NCBI RefSeq assembly: GCF_014192335.1
Contig: NZ_JACHXU010000002.1
Span: 124,001 to 188,000, forward strand
Reading direction: 5' to 3'
From: Aporhodopirellula rubra
Lineage (GTDB): Bacteria > Planctomycetota > Planctomycetia > Pirellulales > Pirellulaceae
DNA: 64,000 nt
This document shows positions 53,476 to 63,360 of this stretch, piece by piece. Each line of letters starts with the position of its first letter. The first letter of the stretch is position 1. The position numbers and the translations under genes were made by a program. The notes below the pieces were generated by a model. The model searched no databases, was not told where the DNA came from, and worked only from the letters and a program-made list of their open reading frames with translations.

Positions 53476-55515
53476 ATGATGCGCAATTCATTCGCTGCCT
53501 TGCTGACGGTCGTGTTCATGGCGACTGCGTCCCACTGCATCGCAGCCACCTATGTCGTCTCGACATCCGGAAACGACAATCACCCCGGAACCGCTTCCCG
53601 GCCGTTCCAAACGATCTCACGCGCAGCCCAGTCCGCGATGCCCGGCGACACCGTCCTGGTTCGTCCCGGTGTCTATCGCGAGAGAGTTTCACCGCCACGT
53701 GGTGGCCACCCCGGCAAACCGATTACTTATCGGGGCACCTCATTCGGGCATGTCTTGATCAAAGGCTCTGATCTTTGGACCCCGGAATGGACCGAACATT
53801 CCGCAGGCGTCTACTTTGCCGTTCCCTCGGAATCAATGTTCACCGACGACTCCTACCTGGACAGCCCCAACCCGTTTCGAGTCCCGCTCGCTTCAACGCC
53901 TTACAATCGGCAAGGCAAACCCGAACAGGAACGCTTCGGATATGGCAATCCAGATTTGGCTTACAACTGCGGCCAAGTCATCGTCGACTCCGTGTTGCTC
54001 AAACAAGTCCCATTTCTCGACGAAGTCAAACAACACCCTGGCACGTGGACGTTCGATTCCGAAACCGGTCGCATCTACATCCACTTTGGCGATCAATCAC
54101 CAGCACATCGAACGATTGAGATCACCACCCGCCGACGCATCTTCGCACCGCACACCCTGGGACTCGGGCACATCACCGTCGAAGGATTCGTGATGGAACA
54201 TTGCGGCAATAACTATCCAACAAACTTTTGGAACACGCCGAAATGGGCCCAAGCCGGAGCGTTTGGATTACGAGGCGGTCACCACTGGATCGTCCGCAAC
54301 AACATGATTCGGTACGCCAACGCCGCCGCGATGGACATCGGATCTCGAGGCGGCGACAACGAATCGGCGAGCGATCACAGTCCCACCATCGCCGACGCGG
54401 GCAACGATAACCTGATCGAATCGAACTACTTCGTTGACAACGGTGCCGCCGGCGTGATCGGGTCAGGCAGCCTTCGAATACAGATTCGCGACAATGTCAT
54501 CATGCGGAACAACACGCTCGGTTTCATCGGCAACAAACGCTACGAACACGCAGGCATCAAATGCCACGGCATCCGTGACGGACTGATCGAGGGAAACTAC
54601 GTTGCCGACAATCCGCTCAACGATGGCATTTGGCTAGACAACCAATTCCCCGGCACTCGCATCACCCGCAACGTCGTCGTCAACAACGGGGTAAAAGGCA
54701 TCTTTCTCGAGATGAGTGACCAGGGTTGGGATTCCGCATTCGTCGATAACAATATCCTCATCGGAAACCAACTGAACCAGTTCTACGTCCACGACGCGGC
54801 TGGCTCGACGGTCATGCACAACCTGATTGCGAACAGCCCCGACGACAGTCGCAACGGCCAGGGAGCGTACATCTACCAAGTCACCGCCCGAACGCGAACG
54901 TATTACCACTCGTTGCTGAACAATCTTTTCGTCAACCACAAATCGATGATGGACGTGAACTATCCATCCCATCGCGGCGGGCCTCAACGGTTCGACCACA
55001 ACGTTTACGACACCACGCCAGACCAACGCGTCTTTCGGATCAACAGCGCTAGCGACAAGCCTTCACCTTGGACCGACGACGAATTCATCAATCTCATTGA
55101 TCAAGAATTGGGCGACGCTTCCACGGGCCACGAATCAATCGACGGTGGAACGAAAGCCAATCTCACATTTGAACAATGGAAAACGTTCTGGTCGGCACAC
55201 GACCTCCCCAACGATCAGAACAGCGTGCTGCAAAAAGGCATGACCGTTTCCTACTCACCGGAGTCGCAACAACTCCGTGTCGTCGTTCCGTTTGATCCGA
55301 CACGAGTTGGATCGACCGAGCGTTCCGAGGTCACCGGAGATTTCCGTAACGCTCCGCTCGCACGAGACGGAAGCAATCTTCCGGGCCCGTTTCAAAGCCT
55401 CAAACAAGGCGTCAACACATTCCATCTTTGGAATGGTCTCCCGATTCTAGAAAAAGACACACTGCCGAATCCGACGAAGGTCGGCGACACCGACAAAGGC
55501 GTTCGGCTGAATTGA
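53476..55515 (+). CDS. Secreted right-handed parallel beta-helix protein
   Basis: 679 residues, signal peptide 1-23. An N-terminal DUF1565-like segment (VSTSGNDNHPGTASRPFQTISRAAQ) starts the beta-helix, which continues to about 500 with recurrent NN/N-ladder coils (NNMIRYAN, ESNYFVDNGAAGV, RDNVIMRNN, RNVVVNNGVKGI). Many such proteins are polysaccharide lyases or glycosidases, but no catalytic residues can be assigned. The C-terminal about 170 residues form an extra domain. It follows the GH97 gene by 150 bases and may be used on the same polysaccharide. Confidence 0.87.
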   Translation: MMRNSFAALLTVVFMATASHCIAATYVVSTSGNDNHPGTASRPFQTISRAAQSAMPGDTVLVRPGVYRERVSPPRGGHPGKPITYRGTSFGHVLIKGSDLWTPEWTEHSAGVYFAVPSESMFTDDSYLDSPNPFRVPLASTPYNRQGKPEQERFGYGNPDLAYNCGQVIVDSVLLKQVPFLDEVKQHPGTWTFDSETGRIYIHFGDQSPAHRTIEITTRRRIFAPHTLGLGHITVEGFVMEHCGNNYPTNFWNTPKWAQAGAFGLRGGHHWIVRNNMIRYANAAAMDIGSRGGDNESASDHSPTIADAGNDNLIESNYFVDNGAAGVIGSGSLRIQIRDNVIMRNNTLGFIGNKRYEHAGIKCHGIRDGLIEGNYVADNPLNDGIWLDNQFPGTRITRNVVVNNGVKGIFLEMSDQGWDSAFVDNNILIGNQLNQFYVHDAAGSTVMHNLIANSPDDSRNGQGAYIYQVTARTRTYYHSLLNNLFVNHKSMMDVNYPSHRGGPQRFDHNVYDTTPDQRVFRINSASDKPSPWTDDEFINLIDQELGDASTGHESIDGGTKANLTFEQWKTFWSAHDLPNDQNSVLQKGMTVSYSPESQQLRVVVPFDPTRVGSTERSEVTGDFRNAPLARDGSNLPGPFQSLKQGVNTFHLWNGLPILEKDTLPNPTKVGDTDKGVRLN

Positions 55516-55598
55516 GCGGCGAACCGAGGCACATCGTTTGGTCCATCCGATGTCGACATCGCGAGTGGGGTCGACAGTTCAGCGAGAGAATGGGGCGA

Positions 55599-56513
55599 TT
55601 AGTTGCGAGGTTTGACGGCCATCGCCTGGGACTTCGCCGTCGAATGTCTCACTCGTTCATCCTCGTTTTTGGAATCAGCACGAAGCACATTCTGCTCGGT
55701 AAAGGCTGCCATGTCGGCGAGCGTTTCGAAGAAGCTACAAAAATCGAGTGCATGCCGCGCCGACAACGACAATCCGCCGCCGCCTACGAAAATGTAGGTG
55801 TCACGTGGCAACAAACGCCGCAACTCAACATGTTGCGCAATCACATCGGATCGGTCATCCCAGTGCGTGTGCGTCGACCAGACCACTCGAACGTCGAGCG
55901 AATTGGCGGCAGCCGCTAACTCGTCCGCCGGCACACACGGCCCCAAATCATAAGCCGAGACCCCAATACTATTGAGGCTCAGCGATACAAACTTCGAGGC
56001 GATCGTATCAAAACCTTGATGCATACTTCCCCCGATGGCATCGACCTTGGCCGACACGTCCTTCCGGATAAAGGGGACGAGCAAGTCAATCGCCTGCGAC
56101 ATGGTTTCGGTGCACATCTTCTCTTCGTAGACCTGCAGATCACCGCGCTGCCATAACGTCCCCACCTGCCACATCGCGGGTGCCAATGAGTGGTCGATGA
56201 TGGAAACGATGTCCGAAGATTCGGCACACGCCTCCAGCACCACGTCTCGCAGTTCCGCCGCTCGTCTCGACTTCAACAATTGCAAAATGTTCTCCGTCGA
56301 GAGAATCGTTGCGACGTTGCGTCCGGAATTCCGGGAGTGTTTGCTGATTCCGATTTCCTGAATCAGTTGCTCGAGTACCGATTCCGAAATCCGGCGGTGT
56401 CCCCCCGGCGTTCGCTCCAAAACAACGTCATGTCGCTTGCACCATCGCTTGAATGTGGACGAACTAACGCCCAATCGCTCGGCGGCATCACTGACTGCTA
56501 ACCATTTTCTCAT
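55599..56513 (-). CDS. MerR-type regulator with CarH-like B12-binding domain
   Basis: 304 residues. An N-terminal MerR helix-turn-helix (VSDAAERLGVSSSTFKRWCK, about 7-26, and RTPGGHRR at 34-41) precedes a helical cap and a cobalamin-binding Rossmann domain (about 155-280). The cap motif W-x9-EH of CarH appears as W121-x9-E131-K132, with Lys instead of His. H165 (SMHQG) is at the place of the lower axial ligand, though its HxxG spacing is shifted. GGGGL ends the nucleotide-loop region. CarH-type proteins are adenosylcobalamin light sensors; this variant may bind B12 differently or sense something else. Divergent from cheA. Confidence 0.82.
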   Translation of the reverse strand: MRKWLAVSDAAERLGVSSSTFKRWCKRHDVVLERTPGGHRRISESVLEQLIQEIGISKHSRNSGRNVATILSTENILQLLKSRRAAELRDVVLEACAESSDIVSIIDHSLAPAMWQVGTLWQRGDLQVYEEKMCTETMSQAIDLLVPFIRKDVSAKVDAIGGSMHQGFDTIASKFVSLSLNSIGVSAYDLGPCVPADELAAAANSLDVRVVWSTHTHWDDRSDVIAQHVELRRLLPRDTYIFVGGGGLSLSARHALDFCSFFETLADMAAFTEQNVLRADSKNEDERVRHSTAKSQAMAVKPRN

Positions 56514-57050
56514 ATCAACCTGCCACCACTCTTCGAATCTGTTGCGTGGGTCTTCTCTATCTGTCCATCAATAAAATCGGCTAGCTGATTCTGAGGTGTC
56601 AAAGTTTTCCGCTTGCTATTGCGGATCTTGTTAGATGAGCATCACGCATTTCGATCATTCGTCGTAACCGCAAATTCAAATGCTTCTGGGTTTCAAATAA
56701 CACGCCACAAGCCTGACTTTAATGCTCAAACCGCTACCGCTGACGCTCGTTTTGAGCATGCACACCGCCGCACACTGGTAGCGTCCACAAGTGCACACCC
56801 GAATGGTTTGATCAGTTTGGAATCGATCACCCGTTCGGTCAGCTGATCATCTGCCCCGCAAACTGATCACGGTGGAGGGCATATCCCTTCAACACAAACT
56901 GATTGAAAAACTCTACCCGACCTGCAGATTTTCCGCAGGTTACATAACTGGTGTCCCGCGTCAACGAACCGACGACGGCGACTTCAATGAGCAAGCGAAC
57001 GCACTCGCTTTGGCTCTGATAAAAACTTTCTGGGGGGTGATAACAGCACC
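56514..57050. promoter_or_regulatory. Divergent control region between the B12/MerR regulator and cheA
   Basis: About 540 bases with no credible gene. It holds the inverted-repeat array at 56809-56869. Near the cheA GTG, a G-rich run (GGGGGGTGA at about 57032-57040) may be the ribosome binding site. Confidence 0.5.
56809..56869. promoter_or_regulatory. Operator-like inverted repeat with three TGATCA boxes upstream of cheA
   Basis: TGATCAGTTTG (56809-56819) and its exact inverse CAAACTGATCA (56859-56869) flank 39 bases that hold a further TGATCA (56844-56849). The array sits 180 bases before cheA and close to the divergent regulator gene, so it is a good candidate site for that MerR-type protein. 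Confidence 0.5.
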
Positions 57051-59420
57051 GTGAATATTGAAGACGCAGAGCTGATAAAAGACTTTGTCATTGAGTCACA
57101 AGAACATCTCGGTGATATCGAGAAAGACTTCTTAACGATGGAGTTGCAAGGAGCGGAGATTGACCTCGACTTAGTCAATCACGTTTTCCGTGCGATCCAT
57201 TCGATCAAAGGTGCCGCGGGTTTCCTTGGCCTACCGGTCTTGGAATCACTGGCTCACCGTGAAGAAGAAGTCCTCAACAAGATCCGCAACCGTGAAGTCA
57301 TTCCCACCGTGGAAGTGGTCAGCACGTTATTGTCGGCAACCGATGGTCTAAAAGAACTGCTCGATTGCATCGAGGTTTCTAACGACATGGACGTGTCGGA
57401 AAAGATCGCGGCCCTCGACCGGATTCTGTCGGGTTCGTCTGAATCCAACGACACCGAAGCGGCCAATCCGAGTGATGACTCGCAACGAGATAACGAACAA
57501 CTCGTCAAAGAATCGGAAGCCACTCTCGATCAAGCCACCGCAGCGGTAGAGACACTCGTCAACGAAGACTCAACGCCTTCACCCTCGGACGCCACCGCAT
57601 CGAATGATGACACGGCTCCTTCACCGGTTGCAACGCCGGCACCCAAGCCGACTCCCAAACCAACGAAGCAAGTTGAGGCGGCCAAATCGCCATCGTCACT
57701 GAGCAGCGACTCGTCTCCCGCGGAGACATCGATCCGGGTGGACGTCGGACTACTCGACACGTTGATGAACCAAGTCGGCGAACTCGTTCTCGCTCGAAAC
57801 CAAATGCTCCAATTCGCCGAGCGGTTTGACGACAACGAATACAACACAACGTCTCAAAGACTGAACCTCATCACCAGCGAGTTGCAAGAAGGCGTCATGA
57901 AGACGCGGATGCAACCGATCGGTAACGTTTGGAGCAAATTCCCTCGACTGGTTCGTGACCTCGCTCAGATTTGTGAGAAGGAAGTGCGAATCGAGATGCA
58001 AGGGAAGGAAACCGAACTCGATAAAACAATCATCGAAGCGATCAAGGATCCGCTCACCCACCTGGTCCGCAACACAGTCGACCATGGTATCGAGTCGCCT
58101 GACGTTCGCGAAGCCTACGGGAAAGACCGCGAAGGATGCTTAATGCTTCGTGCGTTCCACGAAGGCGGCCAAGTCAATATCGAAATCTGCGACGACGGCG
58201 CCGGACTGAACGTTGACCGAATCCGCACGAAGGCAATTGAAAAGTCCGTGATCACTGAGCAACAGGCTCAATCCATGGACGAACAGGAAATCTGCAATTT
58301 GATTTTCGCTCCGGGATTCTCAACCGCCGAAAAAGTGTCCAACGTTTCGGGACGCGGCGTCGGCATGGATGTGGTCAAAACCAACATCGAAAAAATCGGC
58401 GGCACGCTCGATTTGGAGAGTCATTCCGGATTAGGCACAACCGTTCGAATCAAGATTCCATTGACGTTGGCGATCATCCCGGCGTTATTGGTGAAGTGTG
58501 CCGAAAACCGATTCGCCATCCCACAAGTCAACTTGATGGAGTTGGTGCGACTCGAAGGCGAGCAGGCGACATCAAAAATCGATTGGATTCAGAACGCACC
58601 GGTATACCGCCTGCGAGGGCAACTGTTGCCGTTGGTCGACCTTCGCAACATCCTCGGAAAAGCACCGAAAGAGCGTGCCGACAACGTCGAATCGGAAGTC
58701 ATCAACATTGTCGTTCTTCGGGCTGATGACCAACAATTCGGCTTGATCGTCGAGAGCATTAACGACACCGAAGAAATTGTCGTCAAACCGCTCAGTGCCC
58801 AAATCAAAGAACTGCCCGTCTATTCGGGAGCAACAATTTTGGGCGATGGAAGCGTCGCATTAATCCTCGACGTCCTCGGTGTCGCACAGCGTGGTCGGGT
58901 CCTGCAGAGTTCAGGATCGAGAAACCCGGGATCACAAGACGATTCGTCGAACGCCGAAGCGGAACGACTGCAATCACTGTTGGTCTTGGGCATCGGTCAA
59001 AAACGCCAGGTCGCGATGCACATGTCCCAAGTCGCTCGACTCGAACAGGTCCCCGACCACATGATCGAAGAGGCCAACGGACAGAGCGTTATTCAGTATC
59101 GCGGAAAGATTCTGCCGCTCATCGACATGGCTTCGGTCTTGGGCGTTCCAAGATCCCGCACGGTCACGCCGGGTGACGATGGCGAAGCAAGCACGGAACT
59201 GGCCAGCGAATTGACAAACCAAGTGGTCGTCTATTCCGAGGACGGACGCAGCTTTGGGCTCGTCGTGGACCGGATCATCGACATCGTGGAAGCCGACATC
59301 GACTTGGTCGAATCAACGAGCGGCAATGGCCTACTCGGATCGGCCATCATTCAGGATCGAGTCATCGACCTGTTAGATCTTCCCACCGTTATCCAATCGG
59401 CCGGCCACCGGCTCGCCTAA
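57051..59420 (+). CDS. cheA: Chemotaxis histidine kinase CheA with two CheW-like domains
   Basis: 789 residues from a GTG. HPt domain with phospho-accepting H50 (IHSIKGAAGFLG), acidic Ser/Thr/Pro linker (about 130-225), dimerisation helices, and kinase core with N-box HLVRNTVDHGIE, CDDGAG and GRGVGMDVV. Two CheW-like domains end the protein (about 480-620 and 640-785). The second CheW-like copy is an addition to the usual single one. There is no recognisable CheY-binding P2 domain, only the linker. Head of the che operon. Confidence 0.96.
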   Translation: MNIEDAELIKDFVIESQEHLGDIEKDFLTMELQGAEIDLDLVNHVFRAIHSIKGAAGFLGLPVLESLAHREEEVLNKIRNREVIPTVEVVSTLLSATDGLKELLDCIEVSNDMDVSEKIAALDRILSGSSESNDTEAANPSDDSQRDNEQLVKESEATLDQATAAVETLVNEDSTPSPSDATASNDDTAPSPVATPAPKPTPKPTKQVEAAKSPSSLSSDSSPAETSIRVDVGLLDTLMNQVGELVLARNQMLQFAERFDDNEYNTTSQRLNLITSELQEGVMKTRMQPIGNVWSKFPRLVRDLAQICEKEVRIEMQGKETELDKTIIEAIKDPLTHLVRNTVDHGIESPDVREAYGKDREGCLMLRAFHEGGQVNIEICDDGAGLNVDRIRTKAIEKSVITEQQAQSMDEQEICNLIFAPGFSTAEKVSNVSGRGVGMDVVKTNIEKIGGTLDLESHSGLGTTVRIKIPLTLAIIPALLVKCAENRFAIPQVNLMELVRLEGEQATSKIDWIQNAPVYRLRGQLLPLVDLRNILGKAPKERADNVESEVINIVVLRADDQQFGLIVESINDTEEIVVKPLSAQIKELPVYSGATILGDGSVALILDVLGVAQRGRVLQSSGSRNPGSQDDSSNAEAERLQSLLVLGIGQKRQVAMHMSQVARLEQVPDHMIEEANGQSVIQYRGKILPLIDMASVLGVPRSRTVTPGDDGEASTELASELTNQVVVYSEDGRSFGLVVDRIIDIVEADIDLVESTSGNGLLGSAIIQDRVIDLLDLPTVIQSAGHRLA

Positions 59421-59447
59421 ACCGACTCACATAAACCAGGTAATCAA

Positions 59448-59885
59448 ATGATTGATGACGACCAAATCTGCACATTCTACTTGGACGAACAGGTCTTCGG
59501 CGTGGAAGTCAAGGCTGTCCAAGAAGTCATCCGCTATCAAAACATGACCGAAGTCCCTTTGGCGGACGAGTCGGTTTGTGGATTGATCAACCTACGCGGA
59601 CAAATCGTGACGGCGATCGACTTGCGAACACGCATGGGATTGCCCGAACGCGAACCCGAGCAATTGCCAATGAACATCATCGTTCGATCGGCATGCGGAA
59701 ACGCCACCAGCTTCCTGGTGGATCGTATTGGTGAAGTCAAGGAAGTCGACAACCAGAACTTTGAATTGCCTCCCGGAACACTTCGCGGCGACGCTCGCGA
59801 ACTGGTTCGAGGAGCGTACAAAACGGAAACGGATTTGATCCTGATCCTCGATATGGAGCGTGCAATGACCGTGATGGATGCATGA
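59448..59885 (+). CDS. cheW: Chemotaxis adaptor CheW
   Basis: 145 residues, full-length CheW with FGVEVKAVQEVIRY and GLINLRGQIVTAIDLRTRMG. It couples the receptor to CheA. It starts 27 bases after cheA and precedes the receptor gene by 69 bases. Confidence 0.95.
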   Translation: MIDDDQICTFYLDEQVFGVEVKAVQEVIRYQNMTEVPLADESVCGLINLRGQIVTAIDLRTRMGLPEREPEQLPMNIIVRSACGNATSFLVDRIGEVKEVDNQNFELPPGTLRGDARELVRGAYKTETDLILILDMERAMTVMDA

Positions 59886-59954
59886 CGACCTCACAACACT
59901 GAACCTCCTTACCGACCTAACTATTACCAAACGAATTTCAATTAGGAAATCCCC

Positions 59955-61703
59955 ATGCCAGCTACATTAACACCACCAGCAAAAACTCGTTCCGCCGCCA
60001 GCACCGCCAAGGCCGATCTGATCAACTACCGCGGTCAAGTCGAAGCGATCAGCCGTTCGCAAGCGGTCATCGAGTTTGATCTCGACGGAATCATCTTGTA
60101 CGCAAACGATAACTTTCTCCAAGCGGTCGGCTACGAACTCGACGAAATTGTCGGACAACACCACAGCCTGTTCGTCGACGCACAATACAAAACCAGCGCC
60201 GAATACCAAACCTTCTGGCGTGATCTCGCCGATGGTCAATTCAAAGCCGCCGAGTACAAACGATTCGGAAAGGGTGGTAAGGAAATTTGGATCCAAGCAT
60301 CCTACAACCCAATCTTCAACGACAAGGGCGTTCCCTTCAAAGTCGTAAAGTATGCGACCGACATCACGGCTTCCAAACTACAAAATGCCGATTACCAGGG
60401 CCAACTCGAAGCCATCGGCAAGGCTCAAGCGATCATCGAGTTCGATCTGGACGGCACGATCAAAACGGCCAACGAAAACTTCTTGGCAACGGTCGGCTAT
60501 TCGCTCAACGAGATCGTTGGCCAACACCACAGAATGTTCGTCAAACCAGAAGACTCGAATTCACCTGATTACAAACTGTTCTGGGACGCTCTCGCTCGTG
60601 GCGAATTCCAAGCCGCAGAATACCAACGCGTCGGAAAGGATGGGAAGGAAATCTGGATCCAGGCATCTTACAACCCGATCCTGGACATGAACGGCAACCC
60701 ATTCAAAGTGGTCAAATTTGCCACCGACATCACCGCGCAAGTTCTCGCACGCGAAGAACTCACGTCCAACGTCAACGCGATCCTTTCCGTCGTCAATGCC
60801 GCCTCCGATGGCGACCTGACCCAGGAAATCCACGTCGTCGGTGACGACGCAATCGGACAAGTCGGATCGCGTCTGCGAACGTTCTTCTCCGACCTCCGCG
60901 GCAGCATCGAATCGATCGCCGAAAACGCCACATCCTTGGCCGGAGCCTCCGAAGAACTCTCCGCCGTCAGCAGCCAGATGAGCAGCAACGCCGAAGAAAC
61001 CTCTTCGCAAGCGAACCTCGTCTCCAGTGCCTCGACCGAAGTCAGCCAGAATATCCAAACGGTCACGACCGGCGTCGAGGAACTCAATTCAGCGATCCGC
61101 GAAATCGCTCGCAATGCGACCGAGGCATCCAAAGTCTCCAATCAAGCCGTCGGTGTCGCCAGCGACACCAACGACACGATCACGAAGCTCGGTGCCAGCA
61201 GCTTGGAAATCGGCAAGGTCGTGAAGGTCATCACGTCGATCGCCGAACAAACGAACCTGCTCGCTCTCAACGCAACGATCGAAGCTGCCCGTGCTGGCGA
61301 AGCCGGCAAGGGATTCGCCGTCGTTGCGAATGAAGTCAAGGAACTCGCGAAAGAAACCGCGAAGGCGACCGAAGACATCAGTGGAAAGATCGAAACCATT
61401 CAATCGGACACCACCGGTGCGGTCTCGGCCATCCGCGAAATCAGCGACGTGATCAATCAGATCAATGATATCTCCAATACGATCGCAAGTGCGGTCGAAG
61501 AGCAAACCGCGACGGCGAACGAAATCAGCCGCAACATTGGGGAAGCTTCCCAAGGTGCCGACGAAATCGCCAAGAACATTACCTCCGTCGCATCTGCGGC
61601 CGAGAGCACCTCGCAAGGTGCAGGCAACACTCAACAAGCGGCCGGTGAGTTGTCTGAAATGTCCGCCACGCTGCAACGATTGGTGATGCGTTTCAAATTC
61701 TAA
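59955..61703 (+). CDS. Soluble methyl-accepting chemotaxis protein with two PAS domains
   Basis: 582 residues with no membrane segment. Two near-identical PAS domains (about 26-140 and 148-262) share [34 protein letters not shown] and [12 protein letters not shown], evidence of a recent internal duplication. A HAMP-like linker leads to the signalling domain, with the hairpin tip [21 protein letters not shown] near 430-450 and coiled coils on both sides. It lacks a C-terminal CheR-docking pentapeptide. The PAS domains resemble PAS_3/PAS-PAC haem- or flavin-type sensors, but the cofactor is not determinable. Confidence 0.93.
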   Translation: MPATLTPPAKTRSAASTAKADLINYRGQVEAISRSQAVIEFDLDGIILYANDNFLQAVGYELDEIVGQHHSLFVDAQYKTSAEYQTFWRDLADGQFKAAEYKRFGKGGKEIWIQASYNPIFNDKGVPFKVVKYATDITASKLQNADYQGQLEAIGKAQAIIEFDLDGTIKTANENFLATVGYSLNEIVGQHHRMFVKPEDSNSPDYKLFWDALARGEFQAAEYQRVGKDGKEIWIQASYNPILDMNGNPFKVVKFATDITAQVLAREELTSNVNAILSVVNAASDGDLTQEIHVVGDDAIGQVGSRLRTFFSDLRGSIESIAENATSLAGASEELSAVSSQMSSNAEETSSQANLVSSASTEVSQNIQTVTTGVEELNSAIREIARNATEASKVSNQAVGVASDTNDTITKLGASSLEIGKVVKVITSIAEQTNLLALNATIEAARAGEAGKGFAVVANEVKELAKETAKATEDISGKIETIQSDTTGAVSAIREISDVINQINDISNTIASAVEEQTATANEISRNIGEASQGADEIAKNITSVASAAESTSQGAGNTQQAAGELSEMSATLQRLVMRFKF

Positions 61704-61717
61704 ACGCGATCCACCGC

Positions 61718-61752
61718 AAGGTCTGGTGACGACTCGATCGTCACCAGACCTT
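61718..61752 (+). terminator. Strong hairpin between mcp and cheY
   Basis: A perfect 15-bp inverted repeat with a five-base loop begins 15 bases after the mcp stop and is followed by a T-rich segment (TTTGCTTCTG). It resembles an intrinsic terminator and would uncouple expression of cheAW-mcp from cheYBR, or reduce it. Confidence 0.75.
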
Positions 61753-61849
61753 TGCTTCTGCTACACGCCCTCGTTTCCGCTGAAACGTCAACCATCTACG
61801 GAAACAGGTACGGCGTCTCCCTATCCCACCTTTCAATCAAGAAATCAAA

Positions 61850-62224
61850 ATGAAAGTCCTAATCGTTGATGACTCCCGCGTCATTCGAAATATGATCGGC
61901 CGCATTATGAAAACGTTCGGCTACGAAACCCATGAAGCGGGCAATGGAGTTGAAGGTCTTCAACAACTCGCCGAAATCGGCGTGATGGATCTCATTTTGG
62001 TCGATTGGAACATGCCCGAAATGAATGGCCTTGAATTCATCAAGGCGGTGCGTGCTGACTCAACTCATGCAAACACACCGATGATCATGGTGACAACGGA
62101 ATCCGAGATGGATCGTATGGCACTCGCCTTCATGGCAGGCGTCAACGAATACATCATGAAACCTTTCACCGAAGAGAACATCGGCTCCAAAATGGAAATC
62201 CTCGGCATCGGGACAGCGGTATGA
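61850..62224 (+). CDS. cheY: CheY-like response regulator
   Basis: 124 residues, receiver only. Acidic D7/D8, phosphoacceptor D52 (VDWNMPEMNG), T82 region (VTTESE) and the KPF motif are present. Its TGA overlaps the cheB start (ATGA). The likely output of CheA, with the second cheY at 48 kb as a paralogue. Confidence 0.94.
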   Translation: MKVLIVDDSRVIRNMIGRIMKTFGYETHEAGNGVEGLQQLAEIGVMDLILVDWNMPEMNGLEFIKAVRADSTHANTPMIMVTTESEMDRMALAFMAGVNEYIMKPFTEENIGSKMEILGIGTAV

Positions 62225-63360
62225 GCCAGCCTCAAAAAATCCGTGTTCTGATTGTCGACGACTCCACCGTCATCCGACGCTTGTTAACGCAAACGCTCTC
62301 GGAAGATCCCTCGGTCGAAGTCGTTGGCACAGCTCCAAACGGGAAGATTGCCTTAGCCAAGATCCCGACGCTGAAGCCAGACGTGATCACGCTTGACATC
62401 GAAATGCCTGAAATGGACGGGCTGCAGACGTTGACCGAACTCAGAAAGGTCGACAAGAAACTGCCGGTGATCATGTTCAGCACGTTGACTCAGCGTGGTG
62501 CCGAAGGAACCCTCGACGCACTGGAACGCGGCGCAAACGACTACGTCGGCAAACCCGCCAACGTCGGCAGCGTCACCGAAGCGATGAGCCGAGTTCGGGG
62601 CGAAATGATCCCGAAACTGAAGGCGTTGTGCCCGAGGTTTTCTGCGTTCGCAGCCCCCGGACCGACCACCGCACGAACAAACACGCTCAATCCCAACGGT
62701 GCTCAACAATCGCCCGCTATCACGGTACGTCCCCGTGGGCCACGCCATCGCATCGACATCCTGGCCATCGGGGTCTCCACGGGTGGCCCCAACGCGCTCT
62801 CGACCGTCCTGCCGGAACTCCCCGCAGACTTTCCAATTCCAATCGTGATCGTCCAGCACATGCCACCGATCTTTACCAAACACCTCGCTGATCGTCTCAA
62901 TACGAAGTGCGAAATCGAAGTGGCCGAAGCAAAGGCGGGTGATCCACTCTTGCCAGGTCACGCTTGGATCGCACCAGGCGATTTCCACATGGTTACCGAA
63001 GTCAACGGAGCCTCTGCGAAAATCGGCATCCACCAAGGCGAACAAGAGAACTCTTGCCGACCGGCCGTCGATGTGTTGTTCCGCAGTGTCGCTAAAGCAT
63101 ACGGCCGTCACAGCCTTGCATGCGTCCTGACCGGAATGGGAAGCGACGGATTGGAAGGATGCAAAGTAATCGCGGAAGCAGGCGGACAAATCATCACACA
63201 GGATCGCGAAACCTCGGTCGTCTGGGGAATGCCCGCTGCCGTTGCGAACGCGGGACTCGCAAATCAAATCTTGCCGCTGGATCAAGTCAGCAGCGAACTC
63301 ACTCGGCATGCGATGAACGGACGCAACCGAAGACCACTTGTCAGCGAAGGGGCATTTTAA
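62221..63360 (+). CDS. cheB: Chemotaxis methylesterase CheB
   Basis: 379 residues. Receiver domain (1-125) with D59 as phosphoacceptor; linker; methylesterase/deamidase domain (about 175-365) with S186 (GVSTGG), H213 (VQHM) and D309 (GMGSDG) as catalytic triad. It removes methyl groups from chemoreceptors. It starts within the cheY stop codon and ends in the cheR start codon. Confidence 0.96.
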   Translation: MSQPQKIRVLIVDDSTVIRRLLTQTLSEDPSVEVVGTAPNGKIALAKIPTLKPDVITLDIEMPEMDGLQTLTELRKVDKKLPVIMFSTLTQRGAEGTLDALERGANDYVGKPANVGSVTEAMSRVRGEMIPKLKALCPRFSAFAAPGPTTARTNTLNPNGAQQSPAITVRPRGPRHRIDILAIGVSTGGPNALSTVLPELPADFPIPIVIVQHMPPIFTKHLADRLNTKCEIEVAEAKAGDPLLPGHAWIAPGDFHMVTEVNGASAKIGIHQGEQENSCRPAVDVLFRSVAKAYGRHSLACVLTGMGSDGLEGCKVIAEAGGQIITQDRETSVVWGMPAAVANAGLANQILPLDQVSSELTRHAMNGRNRRPLVSEGAF

